From positions 1 to 64,000 of the forward strand of contig PXUB01000017.1 in NCBI GenBank assembly GCA_003009755.1: a DNA stretch of 64,000 nt, read 5' to 3'. This document shows, one piece after another, positions 56,771 through 64,000 of this stretch; the first letter of the stretch is position 1, and each line of letters starts with the position of its first letter. The DNA comes from Thermoplasmatales archaeon SW_10_69_26 (GTDB lineage Archaea; Thermoplasmatota; SW-10-69-26). Made by a program: the position numbers and the translations under genes. The notes beneath the pieces are model-generated. The model was not told the DNA's origin and did not search any database. It saw nothing but the letters and a program-made list of their open reading frames with translations.

Positions 56771-59676
56771 TCCCGATCGAGCTCGAGATCGGCGGCCTGC
56801 ACAGCTACCGTGACACGGTCACGGTCGACTTCGACGAGGCCGTCGAGGACGGCCTCTTCGGCATCTTCGGCCCGACCGGATCCGGCAAGTCCACGCTGCT
56901 CGACGCGATGACGCTGGCGCTGTACGACCGCGTCGACCGGCTCGGCGGCCGCGAGAAGACGCCGATGATGAACGTCGACGCCGACGAGCTCACCGTCACC
57001 TACACCTTCGAGCTCGGCGGCACCACCTACCAGGCCCACCGCCGCTGGGTCCGCTCGGGCGACGGTGCCCAGCAACGCGACGCCGAGCTGCGCAACCTCG
57101 ACCGCCAGGAGACGATCGCCAGCCAAGCCCGCGAGATGACGGCCGCCGTCGAACAGCGCCTCGGCATGGACTTCGAGCAGTTCACCCGCGCCGTGTTCCT
57201 CCCCCAGGGCAAGTTCGCCCGCTTCCTCGACGACAACCCCAAGAAACGCCTCGAACTGCTGGAGGAGATCTTCGGCCTCGACCGCTACGGCGACCAGCTC
57301 CGCCAGCGCGCCCGCGACAAGCGCGAACAGCTCCAACAGGAGCACGACCGCATCCAAGGCAGCCTCGAGGGCGAGATGAGCGAGGTCACCGAGGACGCCG
57401 TCGAGACCCTCGCCCAGCGGACCGGCGAGGCCAAGCAGACGATCGAGGACCTGACCGAGCGCGAACGCGCCCTCGCCGAGGACGCCCAGCGGGCCCGCAA
57501 GCTGCTCGACACGCTCGAGGATCTCGAGCAGGCCCGAGACCAACGGGCCCAGCTAGCCGAGCGCGCCGACGACATCGAGACCAAGCGCAAGCGCCTGGCC
57601 CGCGCCGAGGACGCCCACGACCCCTACCGCACCCTGCAGGACCTCGAGGACGCCCGCGACAAGCTCGCCGGGACCCGGTCCCAGCTCGAGGCGCTCGAGG
57701 CCGACCGCGAGGACGCCCAGACCCAGCTCGAGGAAGCCTGCCAGGCGCGCGAGGATGGCAGCGACGAGCTCGACACCCGCGAAGCCGAGCTCGACGAGGC
57801 CCGCACCCGTCTGGAGGCCCTGGCCACCGACGCCGACCGCCTCGACGACCTGCGCGAGGACCGACGCCGAGCCCAGCGGACCCTCGACGAGCTCGACGAG
57901 GCGACCCCACCGCCCGAGAGCCTCGACGAGGACGACCTCCAAGCCGCCCTCGACACGATCCAGGCCGGCCAACGCGCCGGGGACCGCCGCGCACGCCACG
58001 AACGCGACCGTCGGGACGCGCTGGAGGCCCGCGGCGAGGCCCGCTGCGAGCTGGCCGAGATCGACGAGACCACCGACGAGCTGGCCGCCGAAGCCGACGA
58101 GGTCGCCGAGGAGCTCGCCGAGGCCGAACAGACGCTCGAGGACGCCCGCGTGCAGGACCGCGCGGCCGTGCTCGGCGCCCACCTCGCCGAGGACCAGCCC
58201 TGCCCGGTGTGCGGCTGTGAGGAACACCCCGACCCCGTCGAGGAGCCCGAGACCCCGATCGCCGACCTCGAGGACCGGTGCCAGCAGCTCACCGATCGAA
58301 GCGAGGAGATCGACCGCGAGCGCACGCGCCTCACCGAACGCCGCCAGCAGGCCGCCGACCGGCTCGCCCAGGCCCGCGAGGACGCCCGCCAGGCCCGCCA
58401 AGCCCTCGCCCAGGCCCGCGAGCAGGTCGACGACCAGCGCCAGCGGCTCCCCGAGGCCCTCGCCGAGGAACCCTGGAAGCGAGCCCGCGAGACCGTGAAG
58501 GCCTGGCGCAGCGGCCTCGAGGCCCAGGCCGCCGAGGCGACCATCGAGGAGATCGGCGAGAGCCTCGAGACGGCCCGCGCGCGCTTCGCCCTCGTCCGGG
58601 ACGTGCTCGACCTCGACGCCCGCGAGCCCACCGAGGACAACCTCGAGGTAGCCCGCGAGGAGCTCGAGCAGGCCGTCGCGAGCCTGGAGGAGGGCCGCGA
58701 GCAGCTCGACGCCCAGGTCGAGGAGGCCGAGGACGCCGTCGACGAGATCGAGGACGAGCTCGGCCAGGTGCGCGGCCGATGCTCGACGCTCGCCGAGCAG
58801 ACCCAGACCCTCGAAGAACGGCTCGCCGAGCAGCTCGCCGACACCCCCTTCGAGGACGCCGACGAGCTGGCGGGGGCCCACAAACCCGCCGCCGTCCGCC
58901 ACCGCCTGGAGGACGAGATCGAGAGCTTCGAGGAGAAGCGCCGCCAGGTCCAGGCGACGATCGACCAGCTCGAGGACCGAGCCGACGGCACCGACCTCGA
59001 CGCCGAGGACGCCGACGACCTCATCGACGAGCACGAGCAGGTCGAAGCCCAGCTCGGCCAGGCGCGCGAACACCACGGCAAGCTCAGCGAGCGCCTGGAG
59101 ACCCAGCGCAAGCGCCTCGAGCGCAAGCGCGAGCTGACCGAGCAGCTCGACGCCACCGAGGAGAAGCTGACCCGCGCCCAGAGGCTCACCCACCTGCTCG
59201 GCGCCCGACGCTTCATCGAGTACCTCGCCCGCAGCCGGTTCGACACCGTGCTCGAGCAAGCCTCCCAGCGGCTGGCGCAGATCTCCGGCGGCCAGTACCG
59301 GCTCGAGGGTACGCCCAGCGACATCCACGTCGTCGACCTCATGGCCGGCGGCGAGGACCGCGATCTGCGCACCCTCTCCGGCGGCGAGACGTTCATGGTC
59401 TCCCTGTCGCTGGCGTTGGCCCTCTCCGACGCCATCCAGCACCAGCGCGGCGGCGGCTACCCGCCGATCGAGTTCTTCTTCCTCGACGAGGGGTTCGGCT
59501 CCCTGGACGGCGACCGGCTCGACCAGGTGATGCGGATGCTGCACGAACTCGTCGACCAGGACGTGCGCGTGGGCCTGATCACGCACGTCGAGGAAGCCCA
59601 ACGCTACGTGCCCCGCAAGGTGCTCGTCGAGGAAGCCACCGAGGAGCACGGCAGCTCGGTCACGGTGACGACGTGA
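56767..59676 (+). CDS. sbcC: SbcC/Rad50-type ATPase
   Basis: A 969-residue SMC-like ATPase. Walker A is FGPTGSGKSTLLDAMTLAL near residue 37. Long coiled coils flank the hook, PCPVCGCEEHPDP at about residue 478, where two Cys bind zinc. The C-terminal head holds the signature LSGGETFMVSLSLALAL near 878 and Walker B FFFLDEGFGSLDGD. With SbcD it binds DNA ends. It is shorter than Rad50 of many archaea (about 880-1000) but in range, and overlaps the sbcD stop by 4 bp. The codons are very GC-rich throughout. Confidence 0.94.
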   Translation: MIPIELEIGGLHSYRDTVTVDFDEAVEDGLFGIFGPTGSGKSTLLDAMTLALYDRVDRLGGREKTPMMNVDADELTVTYTFELGGTTYQAHRRWVRSGDGAQQRDAELRNLDRQETIASQAREMTAAVEQRLGMDFEQFTRAVFLPQGKFARFLDDNPKKRLELLEEIFGLDRYGDQLRQRARDKREQLQQEHDRIQGSLEGEMSEVTEDAVETLAQRTGEAKQTIEDLTERERALAEDAQRARKLLDTLEDLEQARDQRAQLAERADDIETKRKRLARAEDAHDPYRTLQDLEDARDKLAGTRSQLEALEADREDAQTQLEEACQAREDGSDELDTREAELDEARTRLEALATDADRLDDLREDRRRAQRTLDELDEATPPPESLDEDDLQAALDTIQAGQRAGDRRARHERDRRDALEARGEARCELAEIDETTDELAAEADEVAEELAEAEQTLEDARVQDRAAVLGAHLAEDQPCPVCGCEEHPDPVEEPETPIADLEDRCQQLTDRSEEIDRERTRLTERRQQAADRLAQAREDARQARQALAQAREQVDDQRQRLPEALAEEPWKRARETVKAWRSGLEAQAAEATIEEIGESLETARARFALVRDVLDLDAREPTEDNLEVAREELEQAVASLEEGREQLDAQVEEAEDAVDEIEDELGQVRGRCSTLAEQTQTLEERLAEQLADTPFEDADELAGAHKPAAVRHRLEDEIESFEEKRRQVQATIDQLEDRADGTDLDAEDADDLIDEHEQVEAQLGQAREHHGKLSERLETQRKRLERKRELTEQLDATEEKLTRAQRLTHLLGARRFIEYLARSRFDTVLEQASQRLAQISGGQYRLEGTPSDIHVVDLMAGGEDRDLRTLSGGETFMVSLSLALALSDAIQHQRGGGYPPIEFFFLDEGFGSLDGDRLDQVMRMLHELVDQDVRVGLITHVEEAQRYVPRKVLVEEATEEHGSSVTVTT

Positions 59677-59680
59677 GGAG

Positions 59681-60106
59681 GTGATCGAGCTGGCCCTGAC
59701 CGTCCCCGAAGAGCTCGCCTGGATCGCGGCCGGCCTGGTGGCGCTGGGCTGGCTGGGCCTGTACCTCGCCTGGCGCAGCCGACGCGAGATCAAGGCCCAG
59801 CTGCGCGAGGCGCGCTCGGCCAAGCGCTCGCAGTCGGTCCGCTACGGCCAGATGAGCGAGGAGTTCGCGCCCTGGATGGCCGAGTGGCCCTTCGACCCGG
59901 AGGGCTTCCGCTCGCTGGGCGGTCCGATCGACGGCGTGCAGTTCACCGACGAGGCCGTCTACCTGGTCGAGATCAAGGCCGCCGACAGCCGCCTGTCCGC
60001 CGACCAGCGCGAGGTGCGCGAGCTCGTGCGCGAGGGTCGCGTCGGCTGGCTCACCTTCCGCGTCGGCGACGAGCACCCCGTCGCCTACGAGGAGCCGTGG
60101 CGCTGA
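59681..60106 (+). CDS. membrane-anchored Holliday-junction-resolvase-like endonuclease
   Basis: A 141-residue protein. An N-terminal membrane helix (ELAWIAAGLVALGWLGLYLA) is followed by a nuclease-like domain: MSEEFAPWMAEWPFDPEGFR, SLGGPIDGVQF, VYLVEIKAADSRLSADQREV. The D and E-x-K pattern fits the PD-(D/E)xK endonuclease family related to archaeal Holliday junction resolvases. It follows sbcC with only 4 bp between, so a role in DNA repair is likely. The sequence GGAGGTGATC at 59677-59686 is a perfect ribosome binding site but covers the GTG start at 59681; the true start may be a CTG just downstream. Confidence 0.78.
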   Translation: MIELALTVPEELAWIAAGLVALGWLGLYLAWRSRREIKAQLREARSAKRSQSVRYGQMSEEFAPWMAEWPFDPEGFRSLGGPIDGVQFTDEAVYLVEIKAADSRLSADQREVRELVREGRVGWLTFRVGDEHPVAYEEPWR

Positions 60107-60236
60107 GGGTGGGAGCCCGAGCCTTGCCGGAGCTCTCCGGGCCACCTCACTTGGGAACGAGCGGACCTGCTCAGCCGCGGTCCCCCGAAAGGACGGTGGC
60201 AACATCCCCGAACCCATACAGTCGACAGAACCCCGG

Positions 60237-61733
60237 ATGTCCGAGGTGGCGACCCCCGCGGGCGTCGAAGCCGCGGACCGGAGCCTCCTCGTCGTCTCGA
60301 ACCGACAACCGTACCGCCACGGCCACGGCGACGACGATCTCGACGTCGATCGCCCCGCCGGCGGCCTCACCGCGGGCCTGGACCCCGTCATGCAGGAGCT
60401 GGGCGGCACGTGGATCGCCTGGGGAGACGGCGACGCCGACGCCGACGTCGTGGACGAGGACGGCCGCATCGAGGTCCCGCCCGAGGACCCCAGCTACACG
60501 CTGAAACGCGTCTGGCTGAGCGAGGACCAGGTGGACGGCTACTACTACGGGTTCAGCAACCAGGTGCTGTGGCCGGTCTGCCACTCGGCCCTGACCGAGG
60601 TCCGCTGCGAGCCCGCGTACTGGACCAGCTACCAGGAAGCCAACCAGCAGTTCGCGGCCGCCGTCCTCGACCAAGCTGCCGAGGGCGACACGATCTGGGT
60701 CCAGGACTACCACCTGGCGCTCGTCCCCGCCCTGATCGCCGACCGCCTGTCGCCCACGACCGAGTTGTTCCACTTCTGGCACATCCCCTGGCCCTCCTGG
60801 GACACCTTCCGCGCCTGCCCCTACGGGCCCGCGCTGCTGCGAGGCCTGCTCGGCAACGACGTGATCGGGTTCCACACCCAACGCTACTGCCGCAACTTCC
60901 TCGAGTGCGTCGAGACCGCGTTGTCGGACGCCTCCGTCGACCGGCGCTCGGACCAGATCCGCTACCGCGGCCGCCTCACCCGTGTCAAGGCGATGCCGAT
61001 GGGCGCCCCCGTCGACCGCGTCGTCGAGCAGGCCAACTCGCAGACGGGCCGCACCTTCGGGCGATCGTTCCGCGAAACGCATGGCATCGACGCCGACACC
61101 CAGCTCGTGCTCGGCGTCGACCGCCTGGACTACATGAAAGGCATCCCGCAGCGCATCCGGGCGCTCGAGCGCGTGTGGGAGACCCGCCCCGAGCGCCGCG
61201 GCGAGGTCACCTACGTCCAGAAGGGAAGCGAAAGCCGCTCCCGCATCCCCGCCTACCGGCGCCTGCAGGCCGAGGTCGAACGCCGGGTCGAGGCCGTCAA
61301 CGAACGCTTCGGCACCGACGACTGGACACCGATCGAGTACACGACACGCATGCTGTCCCAGGAGGAGCTGTACGGCCTCTACCGCGAGGCCGACGTCGGG
61401 CTCGTGACCTCCCTGCGCGACGGCATGAACCTCACCGCCCAGGAGTTCGCCGCCGCCCAGACCGACGCCGACGGCGTGCTGGTGCTCAGCGACCAGGCCG
61501 GCGTGCACGCCATCCTGGGCGACCAGGCGCTGACGATCAACCCCAACGAGATCGAGGACGTCGCCGCCACGATCGTCCAGGCCCTCGACATGGGGCCCGA
61601 GGAGCGCCACGAGCGCATGCAGCGCATCCGCGAGCGTCTGGCCTCGCGCGACCTCACGTCCTGGATGGAGCGCTGCCTGCAAGCCGACCGCCCCCGCCCG
61701 GCCCAGAGGAGAGAGATCCGTGACGACGCCTAG
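60237..61733 (+). CDS. otsA: trehalose-6-phosphate synthase
   Basis: A 498-residue GT20 glycosyltransferase that joins UDP-glucose (or another NDP-glucose) and glucose-6-phosphate. Motifs: VSNRQPYRHGHG, VQDYHLALVPALIAD, HFWHIPWPSWDTFRACPY, LGVDRLDYMKGIPQRIRAL, SLRDGMNLTAQEFAAAQ. The HIPWPS and W-rich segments differ from E. coli OtsA (HIPFPS), so a glucosylglycerol-phosphate synthase is an alternative, but the pair with otsB favours trehalose. TATA-like CCCATACAG at 60213-60221. It overlaps otsB by 14 bp. Confidence 0.92.
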   Translation: MSEVATPAGVEAADRSLLVVSNRQPYRHGHGDDDLDVDRPAGGLTAGLDPVMQELGGTWIAWGDGDADADVVDEDGRIEVPPEDPSYTLKRVWLSEDQVDGYYYGFSNQVLWPVCHSALTEVRCEPAYWTSYQEANQQFAAAVLDQAAEGDTIWVQDYHLALVPALIADRLSPTTELFHFWHIPWPSWDTFRACPYGPALLRGLLGNDVIGFHTQRYCRNFLECVETALSDASVDRRSDQIRYRGRLTRVKAMPMGAPVDRVVEQANSQTGRTFGRSFRETHGIDADTQLVLGVDRLDYMKGIPQRIRALERVWETRPERRGEVTYVQKGSESRSRIPAYRRLQAEVERRVEAVNERFGTDDWTPIEYTTRMLSQEELYGLYREADVGLVTSLRDGMNLTAQEFAAAQTDADGVLVLSDQAGVHAILGDQALTINPNEIEDVAATIVQALDMGPEERHERMQRIRERLASRDLTSWMERCLQADRPRPAQRREIRDDA

Positions 61734-62577
61734 GCCCCGCCCCATCGACGACCGAGGACCGATCACCGACCGCCTCTCCGACGTCGAGGGCCTCCTCGTC
61801 GGCACCGACTTCGACGGGACCCTGTCCCCGATCGTCGACGACCCCGACGACGCGCTGCCCTCCGCCGACGCCAAGCGGGCCCTGCGGCGCCTGGCGGCCC
61901 ACCCGGCGACCGTCGTCGCCCTCGTCAGCGGCCGATCGCTGTCCGATCTGCGCCCGCGGGTCGGGCTCGCCGACGTCATCTACGTCGGCAACCACGGCCT
62001 CGAGATCGATCGCGGCGGCCCGCCCCGCGTCCATCCCGAAGCGCGCGACCGACGCCGCCTCGTCCACCGAGCCTGTCGGACGGTCCGCGAGGCTCTCGGT
62101 CACACCCCCGTCCGCGTGGAGGGCAAGGGCCTCACCGCAACCGTGCACCTCCGCGAGGCCGAGGACCGGGTCCGCGAGCGCGCGCTTGGCCTGCTCGAGG
62201 ACTGCGTGGAGGCCTTCGATCACGAGCTGTGGCTGTCGTCCGCCGAGGCCGCCATCGAGATCCGACCCGCCGTCGACTGGGACAAAGGGGACGCGCTGCG
62301 GAACCTCGCCGACGACGCCCCCGAGGGATGGACGACCCTGTACCTCGGCGACGAGGAGACCGACGAGGACGCCTTCGAAGCGCTGGGCCCCGGCGAGGTC
62401 GGTATCCACGTCGGGAACGATCCCGACACCGCTGCCGGCTACCGGCTCCCCGAGCAGGCCCAGGTCGGCCCGTTCCTCGACGCGCTCGCCGAGGAGGTCC
62501 ACGGCGAGGACGCCTCCATCGGGGCCCCCTCTCGGGGCATCCCGGTCCAACCGCCCAGCCCCACCGATCGCGCTTAG
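61720..62577 (+). CDS. otsB: trehalose-6-phosphate phosphatase
   Basis: A 285-residue HAD-family phosphatase starting at GTG. Motif I LVGTDFDGTLSPIVDDPDD near residue 28, motif II VALVSGRSLSDL, VGNHGLEI, then motif IV YLGDEETDEDAFEALGP near 211. It removes phosphate from trehalose-6-phosphate to give trehalose, a compatible solute. The 3' end overlaps the thioesterase gene stop by 4 bp, on the opposite strand. Confidence 0.92.
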   Translation: MTTPRPRPIDDRGPITDRLSDVEGLLVGTDFDGTLSPIVDDPDDALPSADAKRALRRLAAHPATVVALVSGRSLSDLRPRVGLADVIYVGNHGLEIDRGGPPRVHPEARDRRRLVHRACRTVREALGHTPVRVEGKGLTATVHLREAEDRVRERALGLLEDCVEAFDHELWLSSAEAAIEIRPAVDWDKGDALRNLADDAPEGWTTLYLGDEETDEDAFEALGPGEVGIHVGNDPDTAAGYRLPEQAQVGPFLDALAEEVHGEDASIGAPSRGIPVQPPSPTDRA

Positions 62578-63113
62578 CCGATCGGGATGTCGTCCGGCCC
62601 GGCCTCGGGCTTGGCGTTCTTCGTCGAGTAGGTCGCCCGCCCGGTCGCCACGAGCTTGCCCACCTCGTCCAGCTGTTCGGGGTCCACCTGGTCCGGCTCC
62701 GTGATCCCGGCGTCCTCCGGCAGCTGGAGCACGTCCACGTCCACGAAAGCGATCGTGGATCCGGCGTTCACGATCTCGGCCGCCGCCACCGTGTTCCGCT
62801 GCAGCGCCGGTCGCACGTAGTCGATGCGCAGATCGATCGTCGGCGTCGGCGCGTTCGTCAGGGTGAACGTCGCCGCGCCGCCGGCCAGGTCGATCAACCC
62901 GGCCAGGATGCCGCCGTGGATGCTGGGGATCTTCGGGTTGCCGACGAGCTCCTCACGGTAGGGAAGCCAGATCGTGGCCTCGCCCGGCTCCACGTCGACG
63001 ACGCGGAGATCCATCCAGTCGTGGAAGTTCGGGACCCGGATCAGGTCCTCCAGCGTCTCGATGTCCCAGGAGGGCCCGTCCTCGTCGGCCTCGGTCGACC
63101 GGTCCGCGGACAC
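62574..63113 (-). CDS. PaaI-type hotdog thioesterase
   Basis: A 179-residue enzyme, GTG start. The hotdog core has IHGGILAGLIDLAGGAATF (the active HGG near residue 67) and TIDLRIDYVRPA. Residues ARATYSTKN near the C terminus complete the fold. Such enzymes cleave acyl-CoA thioesters; the substrate is unknown. N-terminal 40 residues are acidic. It is convergent with otsB. Confidence 0.87.
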   Translation of the reverse strand: MSADRSTEADEDGPSWDIETLEDLIRVPNFHDWMDLRVVDVEPGEATIWLPYREELVGNPKIPSIHGGILAGLIDLAGGAATFTLTNAPTPTIDLRIDYVRPALQRNTVAAAEIVNAGSTIAFVDVDVLQLPEDAGITEPDQVDPEQLDEVGKLVATGRATYSTKNAKPEAGPDDIPIG

Positions 63114-63150
63114 GACGGCCCAGCAGGCCGCGGCGTGAAAAGCCGACCGG

Positions 63151-64000
63151 TCACGGCTCGTCGGCGTCCGCCAGCCGGACCCGCACCGTCAAGATGCGCC
63201 GGTTGGCGACCTCCTCCAGCGTGAACGTCACGTCCTCGTGCTCGATCGTCTCGCCGGCTCGCCCCGGGCGGCCCAGCTCGTGGAACAGGAACCCGCCCAG
63301 CGTCTCGTACCCGGCGTCGTCGGGCAGATCGAGCTCCAGCTCGTCGTTCACCCGCTCGATGTCGGTGCGCGCGTCGAAGATCGCCTCCGCCTCGTCGACC
63401 CACTCGACCGTCTCGGCGGCCGGGTCGTACTCGTCGAAGATGTCGCCCACGATCTCCTCGAGGATGTCCTCCAACGTCACGAGGCCCGCGGTCCCGCCGA
63501 ACTCGTCGTGCACGATCGCCATGTGGATCCGCCGGGTCTTCATCTCCCGCAGGATCTCGTCCAACGGCGTCGTCTCGGGCACGAACAGCGTCTCCTTCAT
63601 GACCGAGTCCGCCGAGGCTTTCGGCTGGTCCTGCACGGCGTCGAGCACGTCCTTGCCGTAGACGACGCCGACGATGTTGTCCAGATCCTCGCGGAACACC
63701 GGCAGCCGCGAGTACCCGGTGTCGGTGACGAGCTGGGCGACCTCCTCCACCGGGGCGCTGGCCTCGATCGCGACGACGTCGGTGCGCGGTGCCATCACGT
63801 CGCCGACCTGCTCGTCGCCGAAATCCAGCACCGCCTCGATCATCTCGATCTCGGCCGCGGCGAGCACGTCCTGGCGGCGACCGGCCCGCAACATGCCGCG
63901 GATCTCCGGCTCGTCGAGGAACACGCGCTTGGGCGCCAGATCGCCCGGCTCGGTCAGCTCGGACAGCGCCTCGATCAGCCCCACGGCCGGCGCCAGCACG
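63151..64000 (-). CDS. CBS-pair and CorC/HlyC domain protein, runs off right edge
   Basis: The C-terminal 282 residues of a longer protein. Two CBS domains span about residues 55-180 (VMAPRTDVVAIEASAPVEEV, GYSRLPVFREDLDNIVGVVY, FVPETTPLDEILREMKTRRI, FGGTAGLVTLEDILEEIVGD). A CorC_HlyC domain ends it (ETLGGFLFHELGRPGRAGET, ILTVRVRLADADEP). In full-length members an N-terminal DUF21 membrane domain lies upstream (here outside the window). These proteins are linked to magnesium or cobalt transport. Confidence 0.9.
   Translation of the reverse strand, partial: VLAPAVGLIEALSELTEPGDLAPKRVFLDEPEIRGMLRAGRRQDVLAAAEIEMIEAVLDFGDEQVGDVMAPRTDVVAIEASAPVEEVAQLVTDTGYSRLPVFREDLDNIVGVVYGKDVLDAVQDQPKASADSVMKETLFVPETTPLDEILREMKTRRIHMAIVHDEFGGTAGLVTLEDILEEIVGDIFDEYDPAAETVEWVDEAEAIFDARTDIERVNDELELDLPDDAGYETLGGFLFHELGRPGRAGETIEHEDVTFTLEEVANRRILTVRVRLADADEP

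Noticed and set aside
1-64000. CRISPR array, rRNA or insertion sequence with transposase
   Set aside because: No regular direct-repeat array, no rRNA-like stretch and no transposase-like protein were seen in the window.

Overview
The window looks like chromosomal DNA of a high-GC archaeon with very acidic, D/E-rich proteins. By eye about two thirds of bases are G+C. Evidence for an archaeon: a geranylgeranyl reductase; an inositol-1-phosphate synthase beside a CDP-alcohol phosphatidyltransferase (the archaetidylinositol route); a PhoU with an N-terminal AbrB domain; winged-helix regulators; TATA-like elements 22-30 nt upstream of many ATG/GTG starts (leaderless transcripts); and secreted proteins ending in a Pro/Gly motif, a membrane helix and arginines, as in PGF-CTERM proteins. 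Several genes are of bacterial type (class II fumarase, SbcCD, OtsAB, fatty-acid desaturase). A salt-adapted Thermoplasmatota-like euryarchaeon is my best guess, but the lineage is not proven.

Layout. 0-9.6 kb: winged-helix genes (one cut by the window edge, one broken by an in-frame TAG), a membrane TPR protein, a lipoprotein, fumarase, a secreted beta-helix protein, a HEPN/MNT pair with a frameshifted HEPN gene, and a 3' fragment of a desaturase. 9.6-14.0 kb: potassium and stress genes (Lrp-RCK fusion, universal stress protein, TrkH, TrkA). 14.0-22.3 kb: an accessory island, visibly less GC-rich, with a sliding-clamp-like protein, an unknown winged-helix protein, a zinc metallopeptidase and a 1438-residue type IIG restriction-modification enzyme; broken or unknown genes lie at its edge and in its middle. 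22.4-29.5 kb: lipid genes (desaturase with divergent HxlR regulator, flippase-like protein, CDP-alcohol transferase, Ino1, PHP phosphoesterase, geranylgeranyl reductase). 29.8-45 kb: small conserved proteins, two LVIVD lipoproteins, YjbQ, rhodanese, a sodium-symporter-family carrier, a BtuF-like protein, a haloalkane-dehalogenase-like hydrolase and secreted proteins. 45.1-51.1 kb: PhoU-AbrB divergent from pstSCAB-phoU, with two palindromes between them. 51.4-64 kb: a secreted protein, an ArsC-like phosphatase, a HAD protein, a PQ-loop protein, a decayed phosphoesterase, biotin ligase, SbcCD with an endonuclease-like protein, OtsAB, a thioesterase and the C-terminal part of a CBS/CorC protein.

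The strongest candidate for something new is the 14.5-22.2 kb island, which puts a divergent PCNA-like clamp next to a metallopeptidase and a restriction enzyme. The AbrB-PhoU palindromes and a dispersed CTCTGTG-rich intergenic repeat family are also worth a look. Dense gene decay (a nonsense codon, two frameshifts, two truncations and a duplicated 3' end) recurs across the window.
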